64,000 bases of DNA from Trichococcus ilyis (GCF_900109135.1 NZ_FNYT01000001.1:62001-126000); one strand, 5' to 3'. Positions 8,742 to 18,615 are shown, counted from the stretch's first letter. Notes: a model not told the origin generated them from the sequence alone. Numbers and translations: made by a program.

Positions 8742-8806
8742 AATTTAACCCCAAATTCGCGGAAATGTGCTACAATTATTGTGAATCACTTATAGGAGGA
8801 ACCCGA

Positions 8807-9397
8807 ATGGATAAAAAGAACCGCAATCGCAATAATGGAGAGCCTTGGTCACGTAAGTTCGGCGAAGATGAGAATCTGAAGAGCCGGCAGTACTCACGAT
8901 CGGCCAGAAACACAAAAAATAAAGAAGTAGCACCTCTATTAAAAGTATTGCTGTTTCTCTTTTTGGCTATTCTGATCATTCCTTTTGCAACCATCTATTT
9001 CAACAAACAAAGTCAAAATACTCCTGCACCAAAAAGTGCCGAACAAGTGATGATCAACAAAAGAGTGGCCAGTTCCTCTGTCGAGAGCAGTGAGGAAGTG
9101 TCTTCCGAAGAGACTAAAGCATCCCCGGAAGTCGCTGAGAGCGCCACGGAACCAGAATCATCGATTGCGGAAACCCCAAGTTCAAGCGATGCGCCAGCAG
9201 TAGCCGAAACGCCTGTTGCGCCGGTTGAAGAACCGGAAACAACCACCGGGGAATACAATAATTCCTACACCATCAAAGCCGGTGACAACCTTTACCGGAT
9301 CGCTTTGAACCATGGGATGACGTTGGATGAATTGATGCAGGCTAACGGGTTGAGCAGCACGGAAGCACAAATCGGCATGGTATTGAACGTCAAATAA
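8807..9397 (+). CDS. LysM-domain membrane-anchored protein (YpbE-like)
   Basis: 196 residues from ATG 8807, chosen because ATAGGAGGA at 8792-8800 sits six bases upstream; the frame is open further upstream but without a site. The N-terminus is basic, followed by one membrane helix (about residues 45-67, LLKVLLFLFLAILIIPF). A Ser/Glu/Pro-rich linker of about 90 residues follows, then a single C-terminal LysM repeat (YTIKAGDNLYRIALNHG). This fits a membrane-tethered protein that reaches into peptidoglycan. B. subtilis has the similar ypbE in the same neighbourhood. No catalytic domain is visible. Confidence 0.85.
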   Translation: MDKKNRNRNNGEPWSRKFGEDENLKSRQYSRSARNTKNKEVAPLLKVLLFLFLAILIIPFATIYFNKQSQNTPAPKSAEQVMINKRVASSSVESSEEVSSEETKASPEVAESATEPESSIAETPSSSDAPAVAETPVAPVEEPETTTGEYNNSYTIKAGDNLYRIALNHGMTLDELMQANGLSSTEAQIGMVLNVK

Positions 9398-9399
9398 CG

Positions 9400-9425
9400 A
9401 AAGCCGTCTGACAAGACGGCTTTTT
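9400..9425 (+). terminator. Terminator after the LysM gene
   Basis: AAAGCCGTCT pairs with AGACGGCTTT around a GACA loop, followed by five T. It starts three bases after the stop codon. Confidence 0.9.
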
Positions 9426-9462
9426 CAAATGAAATCGGATAGAATGAAGTCGGAGGGTTATT

Positions 9463-10155
9463 GTGAAAAAAATGAAGATTGCCATTGATGGTCCCGCATC
9501 GGCAGGGAAAAGCACCATCGCGAAGAAAGTTGCGGAAACATTAGGATACATCTATCTGGATACAGGGGCGATGTACCGGACGTTGACTTATGCGGCGCTA
9601 TCCAACGGGACTGATCTCCAAAACGAAGAGGCGCTGAGCAAGTTATTGAAAGGAATCAGCATCACCTTTTCGACAGCCGGGAATGAAAGTCAACGCGTGT
9701 TTCTGAACGATGAGGATGTGACTGAGTCGATCCGATCGGAAGTAGTGACCCAAAAAGTCTCTTTGGTTTCCTCATTCGCGAAGGTGCGTGAAGAGATGGT
9801 TGCCCGTCAGAAAAAAATCGCACATTCCGGCGGCGTCGTAATGGACGGTCGGGATATCGGCACCGTAGTCTTGCCGGATGCCGAGGTCAAAATCTTCATG
9901 ACAGCCTCAGCGGAAGAAAGAGCGCAACGGAGGTACAAAGAAAACCTGGCCAAGGGCATGACCACTTCTTTGGAGGAGTTGACGGAGGATATGAAGCTCC
10001 GCGATCATTTGGACAGCACTAGGGCGATTTCGCCGTTGAAAAAAGCGGAAGATGCCATCGTCCTGGATTCTACCCATCTGGATATCGAAGAAGTTGTGGA
10101 AAGGATCCTGAGTATTATCAAAGAACGTCTAAACCCCTTACAAACATTGAATTAA
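9463..10155 (+). CDS. cmk: Cytidylate kinase
   Basis: 230 residues. It phosphorylates CMP and dCMP with ATP in pyrimidine salvage and RNA turnover. The P-loop IDGPASAGKSTIAKK lies near residues 7-21. LDTGAMYRTLTYAAL and the MDGRDIGTVVLPDAEVKIF segment are family signatures. The GTG at 9463 is preferred over the ATG at 9472 because CGGAGGG at 9451-9457 lies five bases upstream of it. The order cmk then S1-like protein then der is as in B. subtilis. Confidence 0.95.
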   Translation: MKKMKIAIDGPASAGKSTIAKKVAETLGYIYLDTGAMYRTLTYAALSNGTDLQNEEALSKLLKGISITFSTAGNESQRVFLNDEDVTESIRSEVVTQKVSLVSSFAKVREEMVARQKKIAHSGGVVMDGRDIGTVVLPDAEVKIFMTASAEERAQRRYKENLAKGMTTSLEELTEDMKLRDHLDSTRAISPLKKAEDAIVLDSTHLDIEEVVERILSIIKERLNPLQTLN

Positions 10156-10239
10156 CAATACTAGACGATTTTGAGCAAAGATGTTAGAATGATTATATGC
10201 AGTATTACGGTTTCAAAAATATAGAGTCAAGCATTAATC

Positions 10240-10259
10240 GCTTCGTCGCAAGGCGGAGC
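10240..10259 (+). promoter_or_regulatory. Hairpin with GCAA tetraloop in the S1 gene leader
   Basis: GCTTCGTC-GCAA-GGCGGAGC folds into an eight-pair stem (two G-U pairs) capped by a GNRA loop. It is 54 bases upstream of the S1-like start, with no T run, so it is not an ordinary terminator. The role is unknown; autoregulation of the S1 gene is one possibility. Confidence 0.4.
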
Positions 10260-10312
10260 AGTTAAGGGAACTAGCCAATCGGTTGCCGCAGACTTTTAGG
10301 AGGAATAGCTAC

Positions 10313-11557
10313 ATGTCAGATTACATTGAAAACCCAGAATTAAATGAAGAAGAGTCCAACAACGTCGAGCAGACTATGCAAGATGTGCTGGATGAAGCAT
10401 TATCCATTGAGGTGGGCGATACTGTCAAAGGTGAGGTTTTGAGCATCCAGGACAGACAAGCCATCGTAGGAATCATTGGGGGCGGCGTTGAAGGAGTAAT
10501 CCCTTACAACGAACTATCTGCAAAACCATTCGACGAAGTTACTGAAATCCTAAACGTTGGTGACGTAGTGGATCTGGTTGTCATAAAACAAATAAAAGAC
10601 AAAGAAAATGGAAGCTTTTTACTTTCGAAGCGTCGTGTCGATGCCAAAATCGTATGGAAAGAAATCCAAGATAAATTCGAAAACAACGAAATCATCGAAG
10701 CGCCTGTCAAAGACGTCGTCAAGGGCGGATTGGTCGTTGACGTCGGCGTGAGAGGGTTCGTTCCGGCTTCCATGGTTGAAGATCATTTTGTCGAAGATTT
10801 CAGCTCTTACAAAGGCAAAACGATGACCTTCAAGATTGTTGAACTTGAACCAAGCGAAAATCGCCTGATCTTATCGCACAAAGCGGTTGTGGAATCCGAA
10901 AAGGAAGCCAACAAAGGCAAATTGATGGATGAATTGGTTGCAGGTGACATCGTGGAAGGCAAAGTTGCACGTCTGACCAACTTCGGCGCTTTCGTCGACT
11001 TGGGCGGCGTGGACGGTTTGGTCCACATTTCACAGATTGCCCACGAACATGTGAAGAATCCGGGAGACGTTTTGTCTATCGGCCAAACAGTCAAAGTGAA
11101 AATTTTGTCCATCGACAAGGAAAACGGCCGCGTGTCCTTAAGCATCAAGGATACTTTAGCTGGACCTTGGGATGCAATCGCTGAGAAAGCGCCGGTTGGT
11201 GCTGTTTTGACGGGTGTCGTCAAACGTTTGACAAGCTTCGGTGCTTTCGTGGAAGTATTCCCGGGCGTTGAAGGGTTGGTCCACATTTCCCAAATTTCGC
11301 ACCAACACATTGCGACCCCGCATGAAGTGCTGCAGGAAGGCCAAGAAATCAAAGTCAAAGTTCTCGATGCCAAAGAAGATGAGCAACGCTTATCTTTAAG
11401 CATCAAAGCTTTGGAGGAAAAAGCTGCGACTGAAGCGCCAGCGGCAGCAGAGGAAAAAATCGAAGAATATGTGGCCGATGATTCGGACGCAAACTTCACA
11501 TTAGCAGATTTATTAGGTGAAAAGCTTTCTGGTTTGAAAGACGACTCTGAAGCCTAA
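10313..11557 (+). CDS. rpsA: 30S ribosomal protein S1-like, four S1 domains (YpfD)
   Basis: 414 residues from ATG 10313, supported by TTAGGAGG at 10296-10303. Four S1 RNA-binding repeats can be followed: one near residues 28-95 ([20 protein letters not shown]), one near 110-180, and two highly similar ones ([18 protein letters not shown] and [21 protein letters not shown]). The tail is acidic and alanine-rich. Firmicute S1 homologues are shorter than the six-domain E. coli protein and may not be essential ribosome components. It is followed by its own terminator. Confidence 0.93.
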   Translation: MSDYIENPELNEEESNNVEQTMQDVLDEALSIEVGDTVKGEVLSIQDRQAIVGIIGGGVEGVIPYNELSAKPFDEVTEILNVGDVVDLVVIKQIKDKENGSFLLSKRRVDAKIVWKEIQDKFENNEIIEAPVKDVVKGGLVVDVGVRGFVPASMVEDHFVEDFSSYKGKTMTFKIVELEPSENRLILSHKAVVESEKEANKGKLMDELVAGDIVEGKVARLTNFGAFVDLGGVDGLVHISQIAHEHVKNPGDVLSIGQTVKVKILSIDKENGRVSLSIKDTLAGPWDAIAEKAPVGAVLTGVVKRLTSFGAFVEVFPGVEGLVHISQISHQHIATPHEVLQEGQEIKVKVLDAKEDEQRLSLSIKALEEKAATEAPAAAEEKIEEYVADDSDANFTLADLLGEKLSGLKDDSEA

Positions 11558-11581
11558 TCAGCAAGGAAAATGAACATGTGA

Positions 11582-11612
11582 GGGCATGGAATTCCATCCA
11601 TGCCCTTTTTTT
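11582..11612 (+). terminator. Terminator after rpsA
   Basis: GGGCATGGA pairs perfectly with TCCATGCCC around a six-base loop, followed by seven T. Confidence 0.94.
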
Positions 11613-11735
11613 GTTGTTATTCCCGCTGGATGTATGTTATAAATGACATGGACGAAAACATTGAGAAGACCATACACAGAGAGCGAATAAACAAAAAAGA
11701 TTTTTGTTGTAGAGGAAAAGAAAGGCGGAGGTTAG

Positions 11736-13049
11736 ATGCCAAATCCAGTAGTAGCCATAGTGGGCAGACCAAACGTAGGGAAATCAACAATATTCAACAG
11801 ACTGGCAGGAGAAAGAATTTCGATTGTCGATGATGTCGCAGGTGTCACGCGCGACCGAATCTATGCGAAAGGAGAATGGCTCGGCAAAACATTCGATATC
11901 ATCGATACAGGCGGAATCGACATAACGGATGAGCCGTTCATGAGCCAAATCAAGCTGCAGGCGCAAGTGGCGATTGAGGAAGCCGATGTGATCATCTTTT
12001 TGACAAGCGTCAGGGAAGGTGTGACGGATGCCGACGAAAATGTTGCGCGCATCCTTTACCAATCAGATAAGCCCGTCATTTTGGCGGTCAATAAAGTGGA
12101 TAATCCGGAAATGCGCGCCGAAATCTTTGATTTTTACAGCCTGGGATTGGGCGATCCCTATCCTGTATCCGGCAGTCATGGCCTCGGTCTTGGGGATCTG
12201 CTTGATTCGGTTGTGGCGAATTTCCCTTCCGAAGACGCAGCTGCGGATGAGGAACAGATCATCAATTTCAGCTTCATCGGACGTCCGAATGTCGGGAAAT
12301 CCTCTTTGGTGAATGCCATTTTGGGTGAAGAGCGGGTGATCGTATCAAATGTCGCAGGCACGACCCGCGATGCGGTCGATACGATGTTCGTGGATGCGGA
12401 AGGCACAAAATTCCGAATGATCGATACAGCCGGAATCCGGAAAAAAGGCAAGGTTTACGAATCGACTGAAAAGTACAGCGTGATGCGTGCCATCCGTGCG
12501 ATCGAACGCTCGGATGTCGTCATGGTCGTGCTGAATGCCGAAGAAGGCATCCAAGAGCAGGACAAAAAAGTTGCCGGGTACGCGCATGAGGCCGGCAAAG
12601 GGATCATCATCCTGGTGAACAAATGGGACACATTGGAAAAGGATAATCATACGATGAAGGAATTCGAGGAAAAAATCCGCAATGAATTCCAGTATCTCTC
12701 TTATGCACCGATCCTGTACGTTTCCGCAATGACGAAACAGCGCCTGTCCCAGATCCCTGCAAAAATCAAGGAAATCAGTGAGAACCAAAACCGCCGCATC
12801 TCGTCATCCTTACTGAATGACGTTTTGATGGATGCTGTTGCGCACAATCCGACGCCGACAGACAAGGGCCGTCGTCTGAAAATTTACTACATGACGCAAG
12901 TGGCCGTAAAACCGCCGACATTTGTGGTTTTCGTCAATGATCCGGAATTGCTGCACTTCTCGTATGAGCGTTTCCTTGAAAACAGAATCCGCGATTCGTT
13001 CAATTTTGAAGGGACGCCATTCCGTTTGATTGCCAGACAGAAAAAATAA
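11736..13049 (+). CDS. der: Ribosome assembly GTPase Der (EngA)
   Basis: 437 residues. Der is a tandem GTPase needed for 50S subunit maturation. The first G domain starts with [14 protein letters not shown] (near residue 9), with DTGGID and NKVD motifs. The second starts with [14 protein letters not shown] (near residue 183), with [10 protein letters not shown] and NKWD. A KH-like C-terminal domain ends in FRLIARQKK. The start is preceded by GGCGGAGG. The gpsA gene that follows der in B. subtilis is absent; HU follows instead. Confidence 0.97.
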   Translation: MPNPVVAIVGRPNVGKSTIFNRLAGERISIVDDVAGVTRDRIYAKGEWLGKTFDIIDTGGIDITDEPFMSQIKLQAQVAIEEADVIIFLTSVREGVTDADENVARILYQSDKPVILAVNKVDNPEMRAEIFDFYSLGLGDPYPVSGSHGLGLGDLLDSVVANFPSEDAAADEEQIINFSFIGRPNVGKSSLVNAILGEERVIVSNVAGTTRDAVDTMFVDAEGTKFRMIDTAGIRKKGKVYESTEKYSVMRAIRAIERSDVVMVVLNAEEGIQEQDKKVAGYAHEAGKGIIILVNKWDTLEKDNHTMKEFEEKIRNEFQYLSYAPILYVSAMTKQRLSQIPAKIKEISENQNRRISSSLLNDVLMDAVAHNPTPTDKGRRLKIYYMTQVAVKPPTFVVFVNDPELLHFSYERFLENRIRDSFNFEGTPFRLIARQKK

Positions 13050-13083
13050 TCAATAAATACCGTTACGAAGCCATTAAATCCAC

Positions 13084-13120
13084 TATAATCGTTGCAGTAG
13101 CACGGTTTGTGTGCTATTCT
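13084..13120 (+). promoter_or_regulatory. Probable hup promoter and 5'-terminal hairpin
   Basis: TATAAT at 13084-13089 has TTACGA 15 bases upstream at 13063-13068. A stem TAGCAC (13098-13103) with GTGCTA (13111-13116) then comes almost at the predicted transcript start, followed by TTCTTT. It could end der transcripts or cap a long HU leader. A second weak promoter (TTGTGT 13203, TATTCT 13225) lies closer to the gene. Confidence 0.4.
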
Positions 13121-13259
13121 TTATTAGAAATATCTTTTCAATTCGACTGCGGTATTTCAGGACTGTTTTTGGACCACTCAAAAATAGTTATTCCATGTTT
13201 TGTTGTGTTATCAAAGAAAGCATGTATTCTTCTTTATTTAAAGGAGGTGAAAGGACAAC

Positions 13260-13535
13260 ATGGCAAACAAAGCTGAATTGATCGAAAGAGTTGCTGGAAA
13301 AACAAACTTGACCAAAAAGGATGTTACAGCAAGCGTTGATGCATTATTTGAAGTGATTCAAGAAGCATTGAAAGACGGCGAGAAAGTTCAAGTTATCGGT
13401 TTTGGTAACTTTGAAGTTCGTGACCGTGCAGCTCGTAAAGGACGCAACCCTCAAACAGGGGAAGAAATCCAAATCGAAGCAAGCAAAATTCCTGCATTCA
13501 AACCAGGTAAAGCATTGAAAGATGCGGTTAAATAA
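13260..13535 (+). CDS. hup: DNA-binding protein HU
   Basis: 91 residues, the exact family length. HU is the abundant histone-like protein that bends DNA and compacts the nucleoid. It begins [20 protein letters not shown], and the DNA-binding arm includes [21 protein letters not shown] with the intercalating proline. AAAGGAGGTGA at 13240-13250 is an almost ideal ribosome binding site. Codon use is biased towards GCA, AAA and CGT, as expected for high expression. A terminator follows 12 bases after the stop. Confidence 0.98.
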   Translation: MANKAELIERVAGKTNLTKKDVTASVDALFEVIQEALKDGEKVQVIGFGNFEVRDRAARKGRNPQTGEEIQIEASKIPAFKPGKALKDAVK

Positions 13536-13547
13536 TTCTTAAAAATG

Positions 13548-13584
13548 AAGTTGGAGCCTTGCGGGGTTCCAACTTTATTTTTTT
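13548..13584 (+). terminator. Terminator after hup
   Basis: AAGTTGGAGCC pairs with GGGTTCCAACTT around a short loop, followed by TATTTTTTT. Confidence 0.88.
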
Positions 13585-13739
13585 GGGGGAAATGATGTAG
13601 ACGCTCTGCAGACGTCTGCACTGTGACTTCTTAGAGGCAAAAGGGCGAGATACAAATAGATACAGATGCTGAACTTTATGATAAAATGGAATGGAAGAGC
13701 ACCAGCGAGCTGAGTGTATGTTAAAGGAGCAACAGACGA

Positions 13740-15023
13740 ATGAATAAAGAAGCAGAGGCAATGATAGAAGCCATACAACAGAATGATTTGGGGGCGGCTG
13801 TCAAACTGTTCAAACAATCAGTGGAGCAGTCCGTCCTTCAAAAAAACAGCGCCGACTTAGCCGAATTGGCTGAAACCATGCACGCTTTGGGGTTCTTGAG
13901 CGAAGCGAAGGAGGCTTTCTCGGCGTTGAACGTTATAGCCCCGCATGTTCAGGAATGGAATATCGCTTTGGCAGAAATCGCCATCGACGAAGACGATTAC
14001 GATCAAGCTTTGGATATCCTACTAACAATCGATAAAGAGAGCGATGTGTACCCACAGGCGTTGCTGACGATGGCGGATGCCTATCAGGTTCAGGGAATGT
14101 ACGAAGTGAGCGAGAAAAAAATATTCGAAGCGATGGAACTGCTGCCGGATGAACCGATATTGGATTATGCATTGGCGCAACTGTACCATTCCATCGGAGA
14201 ATACAAGAAGGCGATCCCGATTTACGAGGAACTTTTGTACGGAAACGGCGAGATTGCCTCCGGCACCCAGCTGAATTTTTTCCTGGGCGACTGTCATAAC
14301 GCGATCGGCGAGTTCGAAACGGCGCTGGAGTATCTGGAAAAGATTCCTGCGGACGAACATTTCCCGGACAGTTATTTCCAACTCGGTTTCACGTATTTCC
14401 AACTCAAGGAATACGCGCGCGCCATCACCATTTTCAAGAAATTGCTCGAAGCGGACAGCGAGTATCTTAGCGCCTACTTATATTTGGCCAATGCGCTTGA
14501 GGCAGAGCACGAGCTAGAAGAGGCCCTGGCTGTGATGGAGCAGGCAATCGCGTGCAACCCATACCAACATGAATTCTATACAGCGGCCGCCAGACTGCAA
14601 TTGAAAATGAACAAAGTAGAGGATGCGGAACGCAATTTGCGCGAGGCAGCAACGCTGGAACCGGATCTGTCGAGCATCCATTTGGCTTTGGGAAACTTGT
14701 TGCTCAAACAAGGGAGACACGAAGAGCTGATCGCCTATATTGCAGACCGGGCAGAGCAGGAGGACACGGATCCGCAATACAACTGGTTGCTTGCGACAAG
14801 CTATCATGCGCTGGAGGACTATGACTCGGCCCACGCGTCTTACACTTCGGCTTACCCGCATTTTGCGGACAACGAGTCGTTTTTGCTGGAGTACACAGCT
14901 TTCCTGCGAGAGGAAGGCGATTGGGATAAGCTGGGTGAAGTGATTCACCAAGGCTTGGCGCTTTTTCCGGGCAACCCGGATTTGATCCAACTCCATGATG
15001 ATCTTCATCACTTCGATCAGTAA
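13740..15023 (+). CDS. Tetratricopeptide repeat protein (YpiA-like)
   Basis: 427 residues made almost entirely of TPR-type helical repeats (for example YDQALDILLTIDKESDVYPQ and EDAERNLREAATLEPDLSSI). It is acidic with no signal peptide, so cytoplasmic. TPR proteins are scaffolds for protein-protein contact; the partner is not known. Position between HU and ypiB corresponds to B. subtilis ypiA. The ATG at 13740 follows AAAGGAG at 13723-13729. Confidence 0.85.
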   Translation: MNKEAEAMIEAIQQNDLGAAVKLFKQSVEQSVLQKNSADLAELAETMHALGFLSEAKEAFSALNVIAPHVQEWNIALAEIAIDEDDYDQALDILLTIDKESDVYPQALLTMADAYQVQGMYEVSEKKIFEAMELLPDEPILDYALAQLYHSIGEYKKAIPIYEELLYGNGEIASGTQLNFFLGDCHNAIGEFETALEYLEKIPADEHFPDSYFQLGFTYFQLKEYARAITIFKKLLEADSEYLSAYLYLANALEAEHELEEALAVMEQAIACNPYQHEFYTAAARLQLKMNKVEDAERNLREAATLEPDLSSIHLALGNLLLKQGRHEELIAYIADRAEQEDTDPQYNWLLATSYHALEDYDSAHASYTSAYPHFADNESFLLEYTAFLREEGDWDKLGEVIHQGLALFPGNPDLIQLHDDLHHFDQ

Positions 15024-15053
15024 TCATCATCCCATCGGATAGGAGGCTTTAAA

Positions 15054-15605
15054 ATGATGAACCCTACTTTGGAGGAGAAAAAAAATTTTATATCCTGGTT
15101 TATTCAGAATTATCAATTGAAGCGCAGAGAATCCCTTTGGATACTCAATTATTTGCTAAACCATGAGATTTTGTTGAAGAATATCCATTTGATCGAGGAC
15201 GTCCATACAACGAACCGAGGGATGGGATTTGCGGTAGTAGGAAATCCGAAAGAAGCCTTCATGTATTACAAAGACGGAAAGACCTTTGAGGACCCGGAGC
15301 AGGCATTCCATGATTTGCGCCTGAATTGGAAAGAAGATTTTTATTTGGAATTATTTTTTGACCAGTCCTACCAAGTGCTGTCATTTTTCGGGGTTCTGGA
15401 AGACAATCCTTATATCCAGGAATCCGAAATTTTCGATAAGGAGTTGGAGCAGATCGTCGAAAAATCATTGGAAAAGTTGGCGGTGAAGGACCGCATCCAC
15501 TACTTGAAAAAGCAGATCGACACTGCGCTGATCCAGTACGATGAGGCCAGCTTCAGGAAGTTCACCAAAGAACTGAAAGAGTTGGAAGAAAAAAATACGA
15601 TTTAA
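15054..15605 (+). CDS. YpiB family protein (UPF0302)
   Basis: 183 residues. The N-terminal part (KKNFISWFIQNYQLKRRESL, then WILNYLLNHEILLKNIHLI) is the UPF0302 domain, and the C-terminal helix has the IDTALIQYDEASFRKF pattern seen in YpiB. Cytoplasmic, no catalytic motif. The gene lies 30 bases after the TPR gene, which pairs with ypiB in Bacillus as well. B. subtilis YpiB has no settled function to my knowledge. Confidence 0.85.
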   Translation: MMNPTLEEKKNFISWFIQNYQLKRRESLWILNYLLNHEILLKNIHLIEDVHTTNRGMGFAVVGNPKEAFMYYKDGKTFEDPEQAFHDLRLNWKEDFYLELFFDQSYQVLSFFGVLEDNPYIQESEIFDKELEQIVEKSLEKLAVKDRIHYLKKQIDTALIQYDEASFRKFTKELKELEEKNTI

Positions 15606-15665
15606 AAAATGGTGTTGGCGCGGCATGCCCATGCCGGCACCGTAAAACAGAAGGGAACGTGCAGA

Positions 15666-16454
15666 ATGAAAATTGTAGTTTCGGGATTTAAAGGCAAAAT
15701 GGGGACGGCCTGCACCAATATGGTCCTACGGGAGGAAGGCTTCACTTTGGCGGCTGTCTATGATCCTTTCGCAACAGAAACACGGTTGGATGAACTGCCG
15801 CAATATGCGGGACATCCTGTGAAAGTATTCCGTGACAAAGCCACACTCGTCAAGGAGGTTGATGCCGATGTTTGGATCGATTTCTCCAGACCGGATGCAG
15901 CCTACGACAACACGCGTTTCGCCCTGGAAAACGGTATGCGCCCCGTCATCGGCACTACCGGCTTCACCACTGAACAGCTGGAAGAATTGACCGATTTATC
16001 CAAACGTTTGGGGCTGGGAGGGTTGATTGCGCCAAATTTTGCCATCGGGGCAGTCCTGATGATGGAATTTGCAGCAAAAGCGGCCAAATATTTCCCTGAT
16101 GTGGAAATCATGGAATTGCATCACGAAAACAAATTGGATGCACCGAGCGGCACTGCGATAAAAACAGCCGAATTGATCTATGAAGTAAGAGGTGATCACC
16201 AACAAGGGCATCCTGACGAGAAGGAACTGATCGAAGGCGCAAGAGGGGCCGATTTCCACGGCATGAAAATCCACAGCGTCCGACTGCCAGGCCTTGTCGC
16301 CCATCAGCAAGTGCAATTCGGCAGTCCGGGGGAAGGGCTGACAATCCGCCACGATTCCTATGACCGCGACTCATTCATGAGCGGAGTGGCTCTTTCCTGC
16401 AGAAAAGTAATGGCAATCGATCATCTGGTCTATGGATTGGAAAACTTCCTATGA
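15666..16454 (+). CDS. dapB: 4-hydroxy-tetrahydrodipicolinate reductase
   Basis: 262 residues from ATG 15666 (AGAAGGGAA nine bases upstream). The enzyme reduces hydroxy-tetrahydrodipicolinate with NAD(P)H in the diaminopimelate/lysine pathway that feeds peptidoglycan. The Rossmann start is [13 protein letters not shown]. DapB motifs IGTTGF (near residue 98), [12 protein letters not shown], and [15 protein letters not shown] (near residue 155, catalytic His and Lys) are all present. The stop overlaps the next gene by four bases. Other dap genes are not in the window. Confidence 0.96.
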   Translation: MKIVVSGFKGKMGTACTNMVLREEGFTLAAVYDPFATETRLDELPQYAGHPVKVFRDKATLVKEVDADVWIDFSRPDAAYDNTRFALENGMRPVIGTTGFTTEQLEELTDLSKRLGLGGLIAPNFAIGAVLMMEFAAKAAKYFPDVEIMELHHENKLDAPSGTAIKTAELIYEVRGDHQQGHPDEKELIEGARGADFHGMKIHSVRLPGLVAHQQVQFGSPGEGLTIRHDSYDRDSFMSGVALSCRKVMAIDHLVYGLENFL

Positions 16455-18016
16455 TCATCGAGGCACCGGAATTTCAAAAAGCGATACCGATCATCGAAGC
16501 CATCGAACGGGCCGGATATGAAGCCTACTTTGTTGGGGGAAGTGTACGCGATACGCTGTTGCATCTTGATATTTCGGATGTCGATATCGCTTCGAGCGCT
16601 ATGCCTGAAGAAATTCAGCGGATTTTCCCGATCACTTTCGATGTTGGTATCCAACATGGGACGGTGATGGTCTTATTCGAGCATGAGACATATGAAATAA
16701 CCACTTTCAGGACAGAGTCAAAATATGAAAAATTCCGCCGGCCTGAAAAAGTCCAGTATGTGCGCAGCCTCCAGGATGACCTGAAAAGACGCGACTTCAC
16801 GATCAATGCGATTGCGATCGATCGGCACGGCAACATCAAAGACTTCTTCAACGGGCAAGCGGATTTGGCGAACAAATTGATTCGCGCGGTGGGCAATCCG
16901 GAAGAGCGCTTCAGGGAAGATGCTCTGCGGATGATGCGGGCAGCCAGATTCGTGAGCCAGCTGGATTTTGAAATCGAACAAGCAACCAAAGAGGCGATCA
17001 TCGAGTACCATCCGCTCCTTTCAAAAATTGCGGTGGAGCGAGTCCGGGAAGAGTGGAATAAGCTGCTTATCGGCAGAAACCGCAAGGGCGGCGTCAAGTT
17101 TTTTGTGGAAACACGGCTGTTCCAGATGTGCCCGGGTTTCCAGAATCGGGAAGATGCTCTGATCGATCTGGCGTTGTTTCCCTTGCAGTTCAAAGGCACG
17201 ACAATCGCTTGGACTGTGCTGGTCCATTTCCTTGATTTGAAGGACGAAGCCATCGATCCGTTTTTGCGGCAATGGAAGTGTTCCCGCAAGGAAATCATGG
17301 ACATCCGCATCGGAGCGCAGGCACTCAATAAACGGCTGCAGCAATTCTGGGACTATCCGCTCCTGTTCGAAACGGGAATCGAAATCGCTATGCAGATCGA
17401 AGAAATCATAGAAGGCTTCGGCCTGCCGAACCAAAGCGAAAATCTGATCGAACTGAACGAATCCATGCCGATCCATACGCTGAAAGACTTGGCGTTGGAC
17501 GGAAAGGAATTATTATCGTTGTTGGGCATCAAACGCGGCGGCCCGTTCGTGGGCGAGATATTCGAAGAATTGAAAACCTTGGTCCTGGCAAACAAACTGG
17601 AGAACAGCGCCATTGCAATCAAGGATTTCATAAAGAAAAGAAGGATGATTTATTTGGATGAGACATTCGAAGCCCATTACGTAGTTGCCCCAAAAGATTT
17701 GGCGTCCGAAATTGGCTCCGGCACTTTGCCTGTCTTGGGGACGCCGGCGTTGCTGGCCATGATCGAAAATGCTTGCATGGGCGTTGTCAAAGCCCATCTT
17801 TCCGAAGGGGACACGACCGTCGGGATCCATTGCGATATCCACCACAAAAAAGCTTCGCGCGTCGGTGCGGACATATCCGTCACCGTCCGAGTGACGGAAC
17901 ACAGAGGGAACAAGTATTTCTTCGAATGCAGCGCACATTCGGGCGGGCAAGAAATCGCCACAGCTAAGCATACGCGGGCCATCGTGGCTGCCGAAGAATT
18001 CATGGGGAAAGCCTGA
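16451..18016 (+). CDS. cca: CCA-adding tRNA nucleotidyltransferase fused to a hotdog thioesterase-like domain
   Basis: 521 residues, about 120 longer than usual Firmicute CCA enzymes. Residues 1-398 are a normal CCA-adding enzyme: GGSVRD at 29-34, the metal-binding DVD at 43-45, [11 protein letters not shown] near 109-119, and [14 protein letters not shown] near 157. These add CCA to tRNA 3' ends. Residues 399-521 resemble FlK-type thioesterases: [15 protein letters not shown] at 428-442, [11 protein letters not shown] near 459-469 and [14 protein letters not shown] at the end. Candidate active-site residues by analogy are T431, E439 and H464. No stop or frameshift separates the parts, but AGAAGG at 17639-17644 lies nine bases before an in-frame TTG (17654), so the second domain might also be made separately. 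The CCA part is sure; the fusion reading is inference from one sequence. Confidence 0.85.
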   Translation: MIIEAPEFQKAIPIIEAIERAGYEAYFVGGSVRDTLLHLDISDVDIASSAMPEEIQRIFPITFDVGIQHGTVMVLFEHETYEITTFRTESKYEKFRRPEKVQYVRSLQDDLKRRDFTINAIAIDRHGNIKDFFNGQADLANKLIRAVGNPEERFREDALRMMRAARFVSQLDFEIEQATKEAIIEYHPLLSKIAVERVREEWNKLLIGRNRKGGVKFFVETRLFQMCPGFQNREDALIDLALFPLQFKGTTIAWTVLVHFLDLKDEAIDPFLRQWKCSRKEIMDIRIGAQALNKRLQQFWDYPLLFETGIEIAMQIEEIIEGFGLPNQSENLIELNESMPIHTLKDLALDGKELLSLLGIKRGGPFVGEIFEELKTLVLANKLENSAIAIKDFIKKRRMIYLDETFEAHYVVAPKDLASEIGSGTLPVLGTPALLAMIENACMGVVKAHLSEGDTTVGIHCDIHHKKASRVGADISVTVRVTEHRGNKYFFECSAHSGGQEIATAKHTRAIVAAEEFMGKA

Positions 18017-18128
18017 CGGCCTAGCGGATTTTCCTTCCGGTCGGCGGATGTGTATTGGTACCCACCTGATTAAAAATATGCTAAAATAGTTTCATATTCA
18101 AAAAGTAAATATTTCAGGAGTGATTTCG

Positions 18129-18605
18129 ATGAAAAAAGTAATGACAGGTTTGAGATTTATTTTTAGAAATGGCGAAACATGGACGATCAAGCGTGAATAT
18201 ATCGGAGATCTGTGGATCAAACAGGTCACGACGAGCTACGGTCGGATCGGCAACAGTGATTTCCAAGAAATCCACCCTTGCGAGTCTTTGCGTATCGAAA
18301 TCCACCAAGAGGCGGATCATGTCAACACAAGCGACATCAATCTGGGCGGCCTCGAGCAAGGCATGTTCGATCGCGTGGCGAGCCACCAGGACATCGAAAA
18401 AATGGATATCCTTTATCAAGACGAGGACCATCCTAAATCCGACGTCATCGTCGAAGTGGACCGCATCTACTTCCCTTACAAAGCTTTGGATACGGACGGA
18501 TTCGACAATGAACATCAATCTTCATTCGTTTCATCCGAAAACAAGCTGTATATCGTAATCGATCCAGAAAAAGATGTCAAAGATATTTATCCAGACATCG
18601 TTTAG
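18129..18605 (+). CDS. Protein of unknown function
   Basis: 158 residues from ATG 18129, with CAGGAG at 18115-18120 eight bases upstream. I do not recognise the family. It is acidic, has no signal peptide or membrane segment, and looks mostly beta-stranded (alternating pattern in LRFIFRNGETWTIKREYIG and in SENKLYIVIDPEKDVKDIYP). It contains one cysteine and several aspartate/histidine clusters. It is a single-gene unit: an upstream TGCTAAAAT at 18079-18087 resembles an extended -10, and a strong hairpin follows at 18616. Codon use resembles its neighbours, so no sign of recent transfer. Confidence 0.75.
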   Translation: MKKVMTGLRFIFRNGETWTIKREYIGDLWIKQVTTSYGRIGNSDFQEIHPCESLRIEIHQEADHVNTSDINLGGLEQGMFDRVASHQDIEKMDILYQDEDHPKSDVIVEVDRIYFPYKALDTDGFDNEHQSSFVSSENKLYIVIDPEKDVKDIYPDIV

Positions 18606-18615
18606 TGGATCCGAA

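Noticed and set aside
8630-8806. N-terminal extension of the LysM protein
   Set aside because: Begins inside the RecQ gene; the ATG at 8807 has a strong ribosome binding site.
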